Shown: positions 43,633 through 52,858 of the stretch, piece after piece
Layout: the number at the start of each line of letters is the position of its first letter
Position numbering within the stretch: position 1 is the first letter of the stretch
Assembly (NCBI RefSeq): GCF_008801815.1
Contig: NZ_VZOX01000003.1
Direction: 5' to 3' (one strand)
Source of the DNA: Edwardsiella anguillarum
GTDB taxonomy: Bacteria > Pseudomonadota > Gammaproteobacteria > Enterobacterales > Enterobacteriaceae
DNA length: 64,000 bases
The notes under the pieces: model-generated
What the model was told of the DNA's origin: nothing
Database searches by the model: none
The model's input: the letters and a program-made list of their open reading frames with translations, nothing else
Position numbers and translations under genes: made by a program

Positions 43633-45045
43633 ATGGCTTTGAATAAATTCCATTATGGATTGTTGTTGTGGGTGCTATCTAGTGGAAGTGGTTGGGCCAT
43701 AGATAGTATAAAAAAGACAGATGTCATCTTGTCGCAAGAGGAATTATCTGCAAATACATCCTTACGGTTGAGTAATAATTCAAGGATACAGGATGTGGTG
43801 TCTCCTGTTGCGCTAGATATCACTAAAGCCGTGTGGCGGGCGGTTCAATGGCATCCCAGTATTGCCGAAGTTGCAAGTAAGATATATGAGTCTAGTGAAA
43901 GAGTAAATATCGAGCGGGCAAAGTATTATCCTCGGGTTAGTTTAGGTATGAATAATGAGTTGCTTAATTCTTCGTCAGGGTTTAACTATGACCCAGCCAT
44001 TGACTTGAGTTTGACTCAGGTGCTGTATGATTTTGGTAAGATAGATTCATCGCTACGTGCAGCGAAAGCGAAGGTGGCTCAAACTCAAGCCGAGTTATTG
44101 TTAAGAGTTGATACTGTTGCATATGATACGGCGAAGAGTGTAGTTCAAATTCAGGGCTATCAGAAATTAATTGATATCGCTCGGGATCAAGTTATAGCGC
44201 TGGAGAGTATTATGATGTTGGCTCAACAGCGCTACCGTGAAGGCGCTAGTTCATTTTCTGATGTTGTACAAACTCAGACCAGAATTGAGGGGGCTCGTTC
44301 TACCCTGTTACAATATCAGGCTAACTTAGAGCGCTGGCAGGCTACGCTAGCAAATTTTCTCGGTTGGGGGCACGTTAATAGTGTGGCAGATGAACTTCCT
44401 TGGGCCTTAAGTAATTACTGCCAGATTGCATCTTTAGATTATAAAATAGTTCCTGCGGCTTTACTCTCTACAGCACAATTAAGATATGCACAAGCTAATC
44501 TAGATACTGCCATGGCTCAAATGACGCCAACGATAGCTTTGGTTCCAAATGTAACGCACTATATCAAAGATAGTGGCATGGTATCACGTGGTTACGATAG
44601 AACACAGTTTGCTTTGAGAGTTAAGGTAGATATGCCCTTATACCAAGGGGGGGGGTTATCAGCCAATCGTAATGCCGCGCAATATATGATTCAATCTGCA
44701 CGTGCAGCGTTGAAAAATACTGAGTTAAACATCTCTAGACAATTGAATGAATCGAAAAATGAAGAAATTACGCTATCACGAACTTTGATAACGCTGAGTA
44801 AACAAAAAAAGTTAGCTGAGGAAACTTTTAGGTTATATAAGAAGCAATATCTCCAATTGGGTGGGCGAACATTACTTGATTTATTAAACGCTGAGCAGGA
44901 AATATATCAGGTATCTTTTTCGGAAATTGAAATAAATAATCAATTGAATATACTTCAACTCGATTGTCTCTATAGTACTGGAAATATTAGATCAGCATTT
45001 AAATTAAATAATACAATTATCCAGTCTGTGGAGGTTCAATCATGA
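43633..45045 (+). CDS. TolC-like outer-membrane protein of a type I secretion system (LapE/BapB type)
   Basis: 470 residues: signal peptide (cleavage near GWAIDS), then two repeats of the outer-membrane efflux protein fold with long helices (AKAKVAQTQAELLLRVDTVAYDTAKSVVQIQGYQKLI; SRTLITLSKQKKLAEETFRLYKKQYLQLGGRTLLDLLNAEQEIYQ). The DYDPAIDLSLTQVLYDFGKIDS-type strand region is typical of agglutination-protein TolC homologues. Forms the outer-membrane duct for the adhesin upstream. Gap to adhesin 80 bases; stop overlaps the ABC gene start by ATGA. Confidence 0.9.
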   Translation: MALNKFHYGLLLWVLSSGSGWAIDSIKKTDVILSQEELSANTSLRLSNNSRIQDVVSPVALDITKAVWRAVQWHPSIAEVASKIYESSERVNIERAKYYPRVSLGMNNELLNSSSGFNYDPAIDLSLTQVLYDFGKIDSSLRAAKAKVAQTQAELLLRVDTVAYDTAKSVVQIQGYQKLIDIARDQVIALESIMMLAQQRYREGASSFSDVVQTQTRIEGARSTLLQYQANLERWQATLANFLGWGHVNSVADELPWALSNYCQIASLDYKIVPAALLSTAQLRYAQANLDTAMAQMTPTIALVPNVTHYIKDSGMVSRGYDRTQFALRVKVDMPLYQGGGLSANRNAAQYMIQSARAALKNTELNISRQLNESKNEEITLSRTLITLSKQKKLAEETFRLYKKQYLQLGGRTLLDLLNAEQEIYQVSFSEIEINNQLNILQLDCLYSTGNIRSAFKLNNTIIQSVEVQS

Positions 45046-47177
45046 GTGAATTTGATGGACAAATACTATCTAAGGAAGTAACTTCTGATAATAAAAAGAA
45101 AATGAATGCATGGGCCGATGCGATAAGTCAGATTGCCTTATTTTATCGGATTACTCATTCACGGGGAGTGCTATATTCCATTACACAGTGGCAGAGTGGT
45201 TTACCTCTGATGTCTGCTCTGACGAATCTTGCGCGACAAGCGGGACTATCTGCACGTTTACTTGATCAGTTGGATCTCGATGTTTCACTATGGCGCTTGC
45301 CTCTCGTTGTTGAGTTATCGGATCAGCGTATCGCAGTGATTACTCGTTTTGATGGTGATGATTCGGTAACGCTAAATTTTTCAGATGATAGTCAGCAAAA
45401 TGTCGTCTCATACCATGAACTATTGAGTGAAGTACGGAGTGTGGTCTCTTTTCGCCCATTAGCAAAGGGTAAAGATAGTCGGGTGGACGCTTATGTGACG
45501 GCATTTAAACCAGATTGGTTGAAGCGCTTACTCGCTCATGATTGGAGAACATATGGATATGTGGTTTTATCATCATTAATTATTAATATATTAGCTCTAT
45601 CGGGTATCTTGTTTTCGATGCAGGTATATGACCGGGTGATTCCTGCGCAATCGCTTCCGACACTATATGTGCTATATGCTGGAGTGATATTAGCGGTTTC
45701 TTTTTCATTTTTATTAGGGTTAAGTCGTGGCCATATTTCAGATATTTTAGGTAAACGAGCAGATTTGCGAGTCTCAGAGCGGGTTTTCGGCCATACATTA
45801 CGTTTGCGTGAAAGTGCAACTCCTCGCTCGACAGGAAGTTTTATTGCACAACTGCGCGAGTTGGAGCAGATTCGAGAAATGGTGACCTCTACTACGGTAA
45901 CGGCTGTAGTCGATATCCCATTTTTTATATTTTTTATATTTGTGCTATTTCTAATATCACCGCAGTTAGCCTGGGTTGCACCATTAGCTGCATTGTTCAT
46001 GATTATGCCAGGCTTTTTCTTGCAGAGAAAAATGGGGGAGCTAGCTAAGAATTCCATTCATGAATCTGTGTTACGTAATGCTGTATTAGTTGAAAGCGTT
46101 CAAGGGCTTGATGATATTAAGCAACTGCAAGCAGAAGAGCGTTTTTTACAGCAATGGAATGGTTATGTTCGTATAATTTCTGAATCAAATATTAGACTCC
46201 GTAGATTGACACAAGGATTAACTACTTGGGGAGGCGCGATCCAAAGTCTGGTCTACGCGACGGTGATCTTTGTAGGGGCTCCAATGGTAATTGATGGTGA
46301 CCTCACGACTGGCGCAATTGTTGCAGTGTCGCTGCTTTCATCGCGGATGATTACACCCATGACCAAATTATGTGGTATCTTGGCCCGCTGGCAGCAATTG
46401 AAGGCGGCTAAGGCAGGGTTAGATAGTATCCTACAGCTTCCTATCGAAATAGATAATGAGCAGCAATGTGTGCATTGTCCCGTATTGTATGGGCACTATC
46501 AATTTAATCATGCCGTGATGCAATACACTATTCATGATCCATTAGCTCAGTTGAAAATTAATAAATTGGAGATTAGGCCTGGTGAACGTATAGCGCTGTT
46601 AGGTCCTAATGGAGCCGGGAAATCAGCCTTGTTGAGAGCGTTGTCTGGCGGGATGACGCTCGTTTCTGGGGAGGTTCGCCTCGATAATATAAGTTTACCT
46701 CATATTGATGTTTATGATGTACGGCGTAATGTGGGATTTTTGACACAAAATGCTAGATTGTTTCACGGAACATTGCGTGAGAATTTAATGTTAGGCGCTC
46801 CCCATGTTAATGATGAAAAATTATTTGAAATATTAGAAATAGTCGGAGCAGCCAGCTTTGTACGTCGTTTACCATTGGGCATAGAACATATGGTAATGGA
46901 GGGTGGGGGCGGGCTTTCTGGTGGCCAACGTCAATCTCTTCTGCTAGCAAGAACTCTACTGCGTGATCCTAATATCATCCTGTTGGATGAGCCCAGCGCG
47001 CTACTGGATGAGAATACTGAGCGGGAGTTTATTAAGCATTTTAATAAATGGCTAGCGGGACGCACACTTATTGTTACAACTCATCGCCGTGCGATATTAG
47101 AGTTAGTTGATCGTGTCATTGTGTTACGAGATGGCATGATAGCGCTCGATGAGAGAAAAGATAAAATCATTAAATAA
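45042..47177 (+). CDS. Type I secretion ABC transporter (LapB/BapC type)
   Basis: 711-residue half transporter that energises export of the SD-repeat protein. N-terminal ~150 residues are a C39-like domain without any cysteine, i.e. peptidase-dead and used for substrate docking. The membrane domain starts near residue 168 (WRTYGYVVLSSLIINILALSG...QVYDRVIP). The nucleotide-binding domain carries Walker A GPNGAGKS at 521-528, signature LSGGQ near 625, Walker B IILLDEP near 645 and a His switch in TTHRR. The ATG lies within the stop of the TolC-like gene. AT-rich codon use like its neighbours. Confidence 0.94.
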   Translation: MSEFDGQILSKEVTSDNKKKMNAWADAISQIALFYRITHSRGVLYSITQWQSGLPLMSALTNLARQAGLSARLLDQLDLDVSLWRLPLVVELSDQRIAVITRFDGDDSVTLNFSDDSQQNVVSYHELLSEVRSVVSFRPLAKGKDSRVDAYVTAFKPDWLKRLLAHDWRTYGYVVLSSLIINILALSGILFSMQVYDRVIPAQSLPTLYVLYAGVILAVSFSFLLGLSRGHISDILGKRADLRVSERVFGHTLRLRESATPRSTGSFIAQLRELEQIREMVTSTTVTAVVDIPFFIFFIFVLFLISPQLAWVAPLAALFMIMPGFFLQRKMGELAKNSIHESVLRNAVLVESVQGLDDIKQLQAEERFLQQWNGYVRIISESNIRLRRLTQGLTTWGGAIQSLVYATVIFVGAPMVIDGDLTTGAIVAVSLLSSRMITPMTKLCGILARWQQLKAAKAGLDSILQLPIEIDNEQQCVHCPVLYGHYQFNHAVMQYTIHDPLAQLKINKLEIRPGERIALLGPNGAGKSALLRALSGGMTLVSGEVRLDNISLPHIDVYDVRRNVGFLTQNARLFHGTLRENLMLGAPHVNDEKLFEILEIVGAASFVRRLPLGIEHMVMEGGGGLSGGQRQSLLLARTLLRDPNIILLDEPSALLDENTEREFIKHFNKWLAGRTLIVTTHRRAILELVDRVIVLRDGMIALDERKDKIIK

Positions 47178-47193
47178 GTATTAGAGGAATGGT

Positions 47194-48393
47194 ATGAAGC
47201 GTATGTTTGAGCGCTTTTTAAAACCGAGAAAAAAACAGAACCAGGGCTTCGAAAATGATGAGGTCACTGGGTCTATATGTCTCATTATAACAATATTTTT
47301 ATTATGTCTAACACTTATGATTTGGGCTTGGGGGGCCGTATTGGATGAAGTGTCATCAGGGGCAGGAAAGGTCATTCCGAGCACTCGTGAGCAGATTGTT
47401 CAATTGATTGATGGTGGCGTCTTACTTGAGCTAAATGTTCGCGAAGGGGAGACGGTAAATGAGAATGATATTATTGCAAAACTGGATCCAACTCGTCATG
47501 AATCAAATGTAGGAGAGAGTCTTGCACGATACCATGCTGCATTGGCTGCCTCTGCACGCTTACATACTGAGGTAAATGATTTGCCTCTACATTTTCCAGA
47601 TGAGTTGCAGGAATTTCCTGAATTAATTGCTAGCGAGACGCGACTTTTTAATTCACGTCGAAAGCAACTTAATGATGCGACGGCAAGAATTAATGAGTCT
47701 TTATCCCTAGTTAATAATGAGCTGCTGATTACTGAACGGCTTGCTAAGAACGGTGCGGCCAGTGAGGTTGAAGTATTAAGGTTACGTAGACAACAGTCTG
47801 AATTGAGACTAAAACTGACGGAAATAATCTCCCAGTATTATGTTCAGGCACGTGAGGAGTTGGCTAAAGGTAACGCTGAGGTTGCCTCGTTAGCTCAGGT
47901 CATTAAGGGTCGGGCAGATTCGTTGGCTCGTTTGGTCGTTCGCTCTCCGGTTCGCGGTATTGTTAAGAACATTAAGGTGATGACTATTGGAGGGGTAATT
48001 CCAGCAAACGGTGTATTAATGGAGATCGTACCATTAGATGATCATCTATTGATCGAGGTGCGTATTTCACCTCGTGATATCGCATTTATCTATCCCGGAC
48101 AGCAAGCAATGGTTAAAATATCTGCCTATGATTATGCCATTTATGGGGGGATGACGGGTGTCGTCGAGAGTATATCACCAGATACACTGCAGGATGAAGT
48201 TCGTCCTGAAATATATTATTACCGAGTATTTATCAAAACAGATGTCGATTATCTGAAAAGTAAATCTGGTGCGCAGTATGCTATTGTTCCAGGAATGGTG
48301 GCAACGGTGGATATAAAAACAGGTGAGAAAACTATTCTTAATTATCTGATTAAACCATTTAATACAATGCGCGAAGCATTACGTGAAAGATAG
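47194..48393 (+). CDS. HlyD-family membrane-fusion protein of the type I system (LapC/BapD type)
   Basis: 399 residues: short basic cytoplasmic tail, one membrane helix (about 27-50, ICLIITIFLLCLTLMIWAW), biotinyl-lipoyl-like halves (GAGKVIPSTREQIVQLIDGGVLLELNVREGETV; VRSPVRGIVKNIKVMTIGGVI), a coiled-coil hairpin between them (~100-230) and a C-terminal beta domain (YAIYGGMTGVVESISPDTL, YAIVPGMVATVDIKTGEKTIL). Links the inner-membrane ABC protein with the TolC-like duct. 16 bases after the ABC gene; 14 before the glycosyltransferase gene. Confidence 0.93.
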   Translation: MKRMFERFLKPRKKQNQGFENDEVTGSICLIITIFLLCLTLMIWAWGAVLDEVSSGAGKVIPSTREQIVQLIDGGVLLELNVREGETVNENDIIAKLDPTRHESNVGESLARYHAALAASARLHTEVNDLPLHFPDELQEFPELIASETRLFNSRRKQLNDATARINESLSLVNNELLITERLAKNGAASEVEVLRLRRQQSELRLKLTEIISQYYVQAREELAKGNAEVASLAQVIKGRADSLARLVVRSPVRGIVKNIKVMTIGGVIPANGVLMEIVPLDDHLLIEVRISPRDIAFIYPGQQAMVKISAYDYAIYGGMTGVVESISPDTLQDEVRPEIYYYRVFIKTDVDYLKSKSGAQYAIVPGMVATVDIKTGEKTILNYLIKPFNTMREALRER

Positions 48394-48407
48394 CCAGGAG
48401 GGCTGGT

Positions 48408-49961
48408 ATGCAGTGTCAGCAAGAATATATAGGGCGTGAGATCGTTATGCTTTATCCTAGAATTGGCGCTAAGAAAAATGGATTAGTTATGGCGATGTTA
48501 AAGCGAGCTAATACGTTGGGAAAGGCTGGATGTAGTGTAACCATCTTAACGGTGGAGTATGATTCTGACCTTTTGCTTATTTATCAGGATTTGTTGGCAA
48601 GAAATTTAATACATCCGCGGGTAAGGTTTGTTAATATGTATGCATATTACCTTGGTATGCCATTTACGCCGCACAAGCAGCAGATTGATCCTCCTCCTGT
48701 GACTCGATATCTGGCGCCAGATGCTTCAGGGAATTTTGTTTTTGATAACGTAAAGGGAGAAAAGCGTTATGAGGTGACCCGAGATAATGGAGTGCTTGCT
48801 TATGTTAATTACTTGCGGAATGGACAGATCATTTTACGTGCTAAATATGATGGGCATCAGTGTCTAAGTTGTGTTCAATCATTAGTAGATGGAAAGGTTC
48901 TCGTTGAATATTACTTTAAGCGTGATGGTAAACTTAAAATAATTAATAGCTACGATGCCAAAAAAGAGGGTAAGGTATTAACTAGTTGTTTATTATTTAC
49001 TGATGATGGTTTTATCGAAAATACGTTTGCCAGTGAGAAGGATTTATTTTTATATTTTTTTGATAAACTATTTTTACGCACTGATTATTTTTATCATTTT
49101 ATCATAGATCGAGCTATCTACTTTGGTGAAATTCTTTTATCTAGAGTAAAGAAAATAAATCACGCTTATTATGCCGCAATCCATGCGGCACATTATGTGC
49201 GCGCTGACGATATAAATTCACGGCCAAATAAAAACTACGTTTTTTACTTTGAGAACGTGAAGGAGGTAGATGCATTTGTATTTTTAACGCGCCGGCAATT
49301 GCTTGATGCACAAGCAAGGTTTGTGCTCGGCGAAAAATGCCATCATATTCCTCATGTGGCAGATAATCTCATCAGAGAAAAAGCTATTGAGCGCAAGAAA
49401 TATAAATGTATTTCACTCGGTCGCTTTGATCCTGTTAAAAGATTGCCCGAGTTAGTTAAAATATTTTCTTATGTGGTTCAAGCGATTCCAGAGGCAATGT
49501 TAGAGATCTATGGTTATGGGTCTGAAAGTGAGAAGATCATGCAGGCGATCGAGACGTATGGTTTGCAAAATAGTGTTAAGTTGTGTGCTTATACTGAAGA
49601 AGTGAGTGCTATATATCAATCTGCAGATTTGATGCTATTTACTAGCTCTTCAGAGGGATGGGGGTTAGTGATTATGGAAGCATTAGCTAATGCTTGCCCT
49701 GTGATTGCTTTTGACATTAATTATGGCCCTGCTGATATGATCCGAGACGGTGAGAATGGTTTCTTGATCGAGGATAAGCAGTATAGGGTGTTTGCCGAAA
49801 AGGTTATTGCAGCATTGCGGGATCGAGATGGCATACAATTATTACAAGATAATGCAATCCGTAGTGCGAAAGAGTATACAGAGTTCAATTTTTCACAACG
49901 TTGGATGACGTTGTTGAGTCAGATTGAGTTAGCTAAAGGTTGTCAATTACGCTTATTTTAA
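48408..49961 (+). CDS. GT-B glycosyltransferase resembling SdgA/SdgB (SD-repeat glycosyltransferase)
   Basis: 517 residues. N-terminal acceptor-side half begins IVMLYPRIGAKKNGLVMAML and holds a beta-meander region (YEVTRDNGVLAYVNYLRNG..., VLVEYYFKRDGKLKIINSYD) like the DUF1975 domain of accessory Gtf1/SdgB/TarM-like enzymes. The C-terminal GT4-like half shows ISLGRFDPVKRLPELV, LEIYGYGSESEKI, the E-x7-E nucleotide-sugar motif in SSSEGWGLVIMEALANACP and FDINYGPADMI, closely following the staphylococcal SdgB pattern. A strong AGGAGG site precedes ATG. Last gene of the adhesin operon, so the SD repeats are its likely acceptor, modified in the cytoplasm before export. The sugar donor is unknown. 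Confidence 0.87.
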   Translation: MQCQQEYIGREIVMLYPRIGAKKNGLVMAMLKRANTLGKAGCSVTILTVEYDSDLLLIYQDLLARNLIHPRVRFVNMYAYYLGMPFTPHKQQIDPPPVTRYLAPDASGNFVFDNVKGEKRYEVTRDNGVLAYVNYLRNGQIILRAKYDGHQCLSCVQSLVDGKVLVEYYFKRDGKLKIINSYDAKKEGKVLTSCLLFTDDGFIENTFASEKDLFLYFFDKLFLRTDYFYHFIIDRAIYFGEILLSRVKKINHAYYAAIHAAHYVRADDINSRPNKNYVFYFENVKEVDAFVFLTRRQLLDAQARFVLGEKCHHIPHVADNLIREKAIERKKYKCISLGRFDPVKRLPELVKIFSYVVQAIPEAMLEIYGYGSESEKIMQAIETYGLQNSVKLCAYTEEVSAIYQSADLMLFTSSSEGWGLVIMEALANACPVIAFDINYGPADMIRDGENGFLIEDKQYRVFAEKVIAALRDRDGIQLLQDNAIRSAKEYTEFNFSQRWMTLLSQIELAKGCQLRLF

Positions 49962-50161
49962 GAATGTGTCATCAGTCGTAAATAAAGTGGCGCGGATATG
50001 AGCCGTCTATTACCTTAGTGTAGTCGTGGAGAGTAAGGGCGTTCTCAATCCTCAGCTGGAAGAGGAATACAACATAATACTTATGCTGAGATATAGTTTA
50101 TCTTTTCCTTTTAGTATCTATTATCATTCAATTGATTCTATTCGTGTCATATGATTGAAAT

Positions 50162-50289
50162 ATCAAAATAATTGATGCTGAATGTTTTTTATTCAAAAAA
50201 TTAGTTGATAGCGTGTGATGTCACCGCCTATTTCACCGATGCGCGCAGGGGGAGAGCGCGTCAGAAAGAAGGGCCAGCGCCGCCTGACG
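50162..50289 (+). repeat. Long direct repeat, right copy
   Basis: About 128 bases matching 40004-40133 in the same orientation, with short indels in T- and C-runs. Clear similarity stops after cgccgcctgacg in both copies. Confidence 0.85.
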
Positions 50290-50403
50290 GAATGGGGCTA
50301 AGGTCAATCCATCAGGTTAACCTCCTGCAGCAGATCGCTCGCCGAGGGGCGTGGATGCTGACGGGGTATCGCCGTGAAAGGGGCCTCGCGCCGAAGGGAG
50401 AGC

Positions 50404-50425
50404 GGGGCGTATGACACGCCCCTTT
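50404..50425. terminator. Hairpin near the end of the nik operon
   Basis: Stem ggggcgt / acgcccc with a 5-base loop and TTT on the plus strand. On the minus strand, reading out of nikE, the tail is GCTCTCCCTT, so termination there would be weak. Confidence 0.4.
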
Positions 50426-50451
50426 CACCGCCTGAACGGCGCCAGGCAGGG

Positions 50452-51264
50452 TTAGCGGGACGCCGCGTCTTCCGCCGGTGAGCGGCGTCGCGGGGGAAAG
50501 GCGGGCAGCACCGCCTGCTGGAGTGCCTGCCCGGCGGCGGAGGTGAGCGTCAGGCGTTCACCGACGCTCTGCGTCTCGACGATCTGCCCCTGATCCATCA
50601 CGAGTACCCGCTGACAGAAGCGTTCGACCAGGCGTAGATCATGGGTGATGAACAGGTAGCCGGTGTCCCGCTGCTGCTGGATCCGTTTGAGTAACGCGAT
50701 GATCTCGGCCTGTAACACCAGGTCGAGACTTGAGACGGCCTCGTCGAGGATCAGCAATTTGGGGTTGACCACCAACGCCCGCGCCAGGCAGACGCGCTGG
50801 AGCTGGCCGCCGCTCAGCTGGGGAGGGCGCTGATCGAGCACCCCCTCGTCCAACTCCACCGCCTGCAGTATCTCGCCGGCCCGCACCCGCTGCTCCGCCG
50901 AGGAGAGCGACAGCAGATGGCACATCGGCTCGCGCAGGATCGCCCGTACCGTCTGGCGCGGATCGACCGCGCCGATCGCATCCTGGAACACCAGTTGGAT
51001 GTCGCGGCGGAACGCCTTTTTCGCCCGGCGATCGAGCTGTGGCAAGGGGGTATCATGCCAGCATACGCGCCCCTGCGTGGGCGACTCCAGCCCGACTAAC
51101 AGGCGCGCCAACGTGCTCTTGCCGCAGCCGCTGCGCCCTAGCAGGGCGACACTCTCGCCGCGATGCAGTTGCAGCGAGATCGTCTGGAGAACCGGTTGCG
51201 CCTGGCGTCCCAATGCCGCGTGGCGATAGTGGTGGGAGAGGGTCTGCGTACTGAGTAGGTTCAT
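50452..51264 (-). CDS. nikE: Nickel ABC importer, ATP-binding subunit NikE
   Basis: 270-residue ABC ATPase. Walker A LLGRSGCGKSTLARLLVGLESP, Q-loop LVFQDAIGAVDPRQTV, signature QLSGGQLQRVCLARAL, Walker B LLILDEAVSSLD and His switch FITHDLRLVERFCQRV; the whole pattern and the C-terminal VLPAFPPRRR match E. coli NikE. ATGA overlap with nikD. Last gene of the operon; in E. coli nikR follows, but here the next gene leftward is the glycosyltransferase beyond the repeat. Confidence 0.94.
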   Translation of the reverse strand: MNLLSTQTLSHHYRHAALGRQAQPVLQTISLQLHRGESVALLGRSGCGKSTLARLLVGLESPTQGRVCWHDTPLPQLDRRAKKAFRRDIQLVFQDAIGAVDPRQTVRAILREPMCHLLSLSSAEQRVRAGEILQAVELDEGVLDQRPPQLSGGQLQRVCLARALVVNPKLLILDEAVSSLDLVLQAEIIALLKRIQQQRDTGYLFITHDLRLVERFCQRVLVMDQGQIVETQSVGERLTLTSAAGQALQQAVLPAFPPRRRSPAEDAASR

Positions 51265-52025
51265 CCGGCGATCTCCAGGCCATACAGGGCCAAATGCGCG
51301 GCGACTAACGCCCGCGTCACGGCGTGGCGTGGTGCGTGAAACACCTGCTCGACGGCGCCCTGCTCCACCACCCGCCCCTCGGCCATCACCGCCACATCGT
51401 CCGCCAGGCGGGCGACGACCCCCATGTCATGGGTGATCAGCAGTATGCCGGGCGCGCGTTGGCGCATGATCGCCGCCAGCAGATCCAGGACGCGCGCCTG
51501 GGCCACCGCGTCGAGATCGGTGGTCGGCTCGTCGGCGATGAGAAACGGCGCGTCGCTCAGCAGCGCCATGGCGATCATCATCCGTTGCAGCATGCCGCCG
51601 CTCATCTCGAAGGGATAGCTCTGCAGCACCCGCTGGGGATCATCCAATCCGACCGCCGTCAGGGCGCGCGTCAGCGTGTCGTCGTCTGCCGGCGTCGCCA
51701 ACGCCAGGCAGGTTTCTCGGGCATGGCTGGCCAGGGTGTGCAGGGGATTAAAGGCGCTGCGCGGATTCTGCATGATGGTGGCGATATGGCGGCCGCGCAG
51801 CGCGGCGGGGGCGATGGGCACGCCATCCAGCCGGATCTGCCCGGCCAGTTGGCGTACCCCGGCGGGCAAGACGCCCAACGCGGCGGCGCAGGTCAGGGAC
51901 TTGCCGCTGCCGCTGCTGCCGACCAACGCCAGCACCCGGCCGCGTCGTAGGGTCAGCGAGACCTCGTGCACCAGCGGGAGCGCCGCCTGGAGAGAGATCT
52001 GGTGTAAATCGAGTCGTTGCGGCAT
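51261..52025 (-). CDS. nikD: Nickel ABC importer, ATP-binding subunit NikD
   Basis: 254-residue ABC ATPase of the oligopeptide/nickel class: Walker A LVGSSGSGKSLTCAAALGVLP, Q-loop IMQNPRSAFNPLHTL, signature EMSGGMLQRMMIAMAL, Walker B FLIADEPTTDLD, His in ITHDMGVVARLAD. Stop-start overlaps with nikC upstream (TGATG) and nikE downstream show tight coupling. Works with NikE to power Ni2+ import. Confidence 0.94.
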   Translation of the reverse strand: MPQRLDLHQISLQAALPLVHEVSLTLRRGRVLALVGSSGSGKSLTCAAALGVLPAGVRQLAGQIRLDGVPIAPAALRGRHIATIMQNPRSAFNPLHTLASHARETCLALATPADDDTLTRALTAVGLDDPQRVLQSYPFEMSGGMLQRMMIAMALLSDAPFLIADEPTTDLDAVAQARVLDLLAAIMRQRAPGILLITHDMGVVARLADDVAVMAEGRVVEQGAVEQVFHAPRHAVTRALVAAHLALYGLEIAG

Positions 52026-52858
52026 CAGTGTGCGTGCTCCGTTACCAGATGGGGATCGAGATGGTCACGCAGTGCGTCGCCCACCAGATTAAAGGCCATT
52101 ACGCTGAGGAACAGCGCCAGGCCGGGCCAAAACATTTGTAGCGGCTGAGTCCAGATGTACTGGCGGGCGTCGTTGATCATCACCCCCCATTCGGCGGTCG
52201 GCGCCGCCACGCCGAGGCCGAGGAAGGACATGCCGGCGACGTGTAGCATCATGTGACCGATGTCCAGCGTCGCCAAGACCAGTAGCGAGGGGATCACCGC
52301 CCCCGACAGGTGGTCGACGAATATCCGGAGATGGCTGGCGCCGGAGAGGCGGGCGGCGAGGATGTACTCGCGCTGGCGTAGGGAGATGACCAGGCTACGC
52401 ACCATGCGCGCATACCAGGCCCAGTGCGACAGGGCGATGGCGATGATCACGTTGGTCAGGCCGGTGCCCAGCACCCCGACCATGAAGAAGGAGAGGATCG
52501 AGGTCGGAAAGGTCATGAACATGTCGGCGAGGCGCATGCTCGCCTGATCGATGCGCCCGCCGAGTAACCCGGCGCTGCCGCCGATGATCAGGCCCAGCGC
52601 CAGTACCAGCAGCAGGCAAGCCAGTACCGATCCCAGCGAGACGCGTGTCGCGGCCAGCAGGCGCGAGAGGATGTCACGCCCCAGATGGTCGGTGCCGAGC
52701 CAGTGTTGGCCATCCGGCGCACGCAGGCGCGCGGCGAGATCGATGGCGTAGGGATCGTGTGGCAGCCAGTAGTGGCTGCTGAGGGCGATTAGCGTCAACA
52801 GGGCGATGAGCAGCAGGGCCAGGCGCACCGACCCGCGGGCAGAGCGGTAAAAATTCAT
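52025..52858 (-). CDS. nikC: Nickel ABC importer, permease subunit NikC
   Basis: 277-residue inner-membrane permease with the DppC/NikC layout: N-terminal helix (LALLLIALLTLIALSSHYW), then DPYAIDLAARLRAPDGQHWLGTDHLGRDILSRLL, several helices and the cytoplasmic EAA-like loop REYILAARLSGASHLRIFVDHLSGAVIPSLLV. Forms the channel with NikB. Confidence 0.94.
   Translation of the reverse strand: MNFYRSARGSVRLALLLIALLTLIALSSHYWLPHDPYAIDLAARLRAPDGQHWLGTDHLGRDILSRLLAATRVSLGSVLACLLLVLALGLIIGGSAGLLGGRIDQASMRLADMFMTFPTSILSFFMVGVLGTGLTNVIIAIALSHWAWYARMVRSLVISLRQREYILAARLSGASHLRIFVDHLSGAVIPSLLVLATLDIGHMMLHVAGMSFLGLGVAAPTAEWGVMINDARQYIWTQPLQMFWPGLALFLSVMAFNLVGDALRDHLDPHLVTEHAH

Larger units (their letters stand above)
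49962..50451. other. Intergenic region at the right edge of the AT-rich island
   Basis: Base composition changes here from AT-rich to GC-rich. It holds the right copy of the long direct repeat (50162-50289) and a hairpin near the end of the nik operon. The open frame at 50205-50414 has no recognisable product. Confidence 0.55.

Noticed and set aside
50205..50414. 69-residue open frame spanning the right long repeat
   Set aside because: The left repeat copy does not continue the same frame past the repeat, and the product is Arg-rich without any match.
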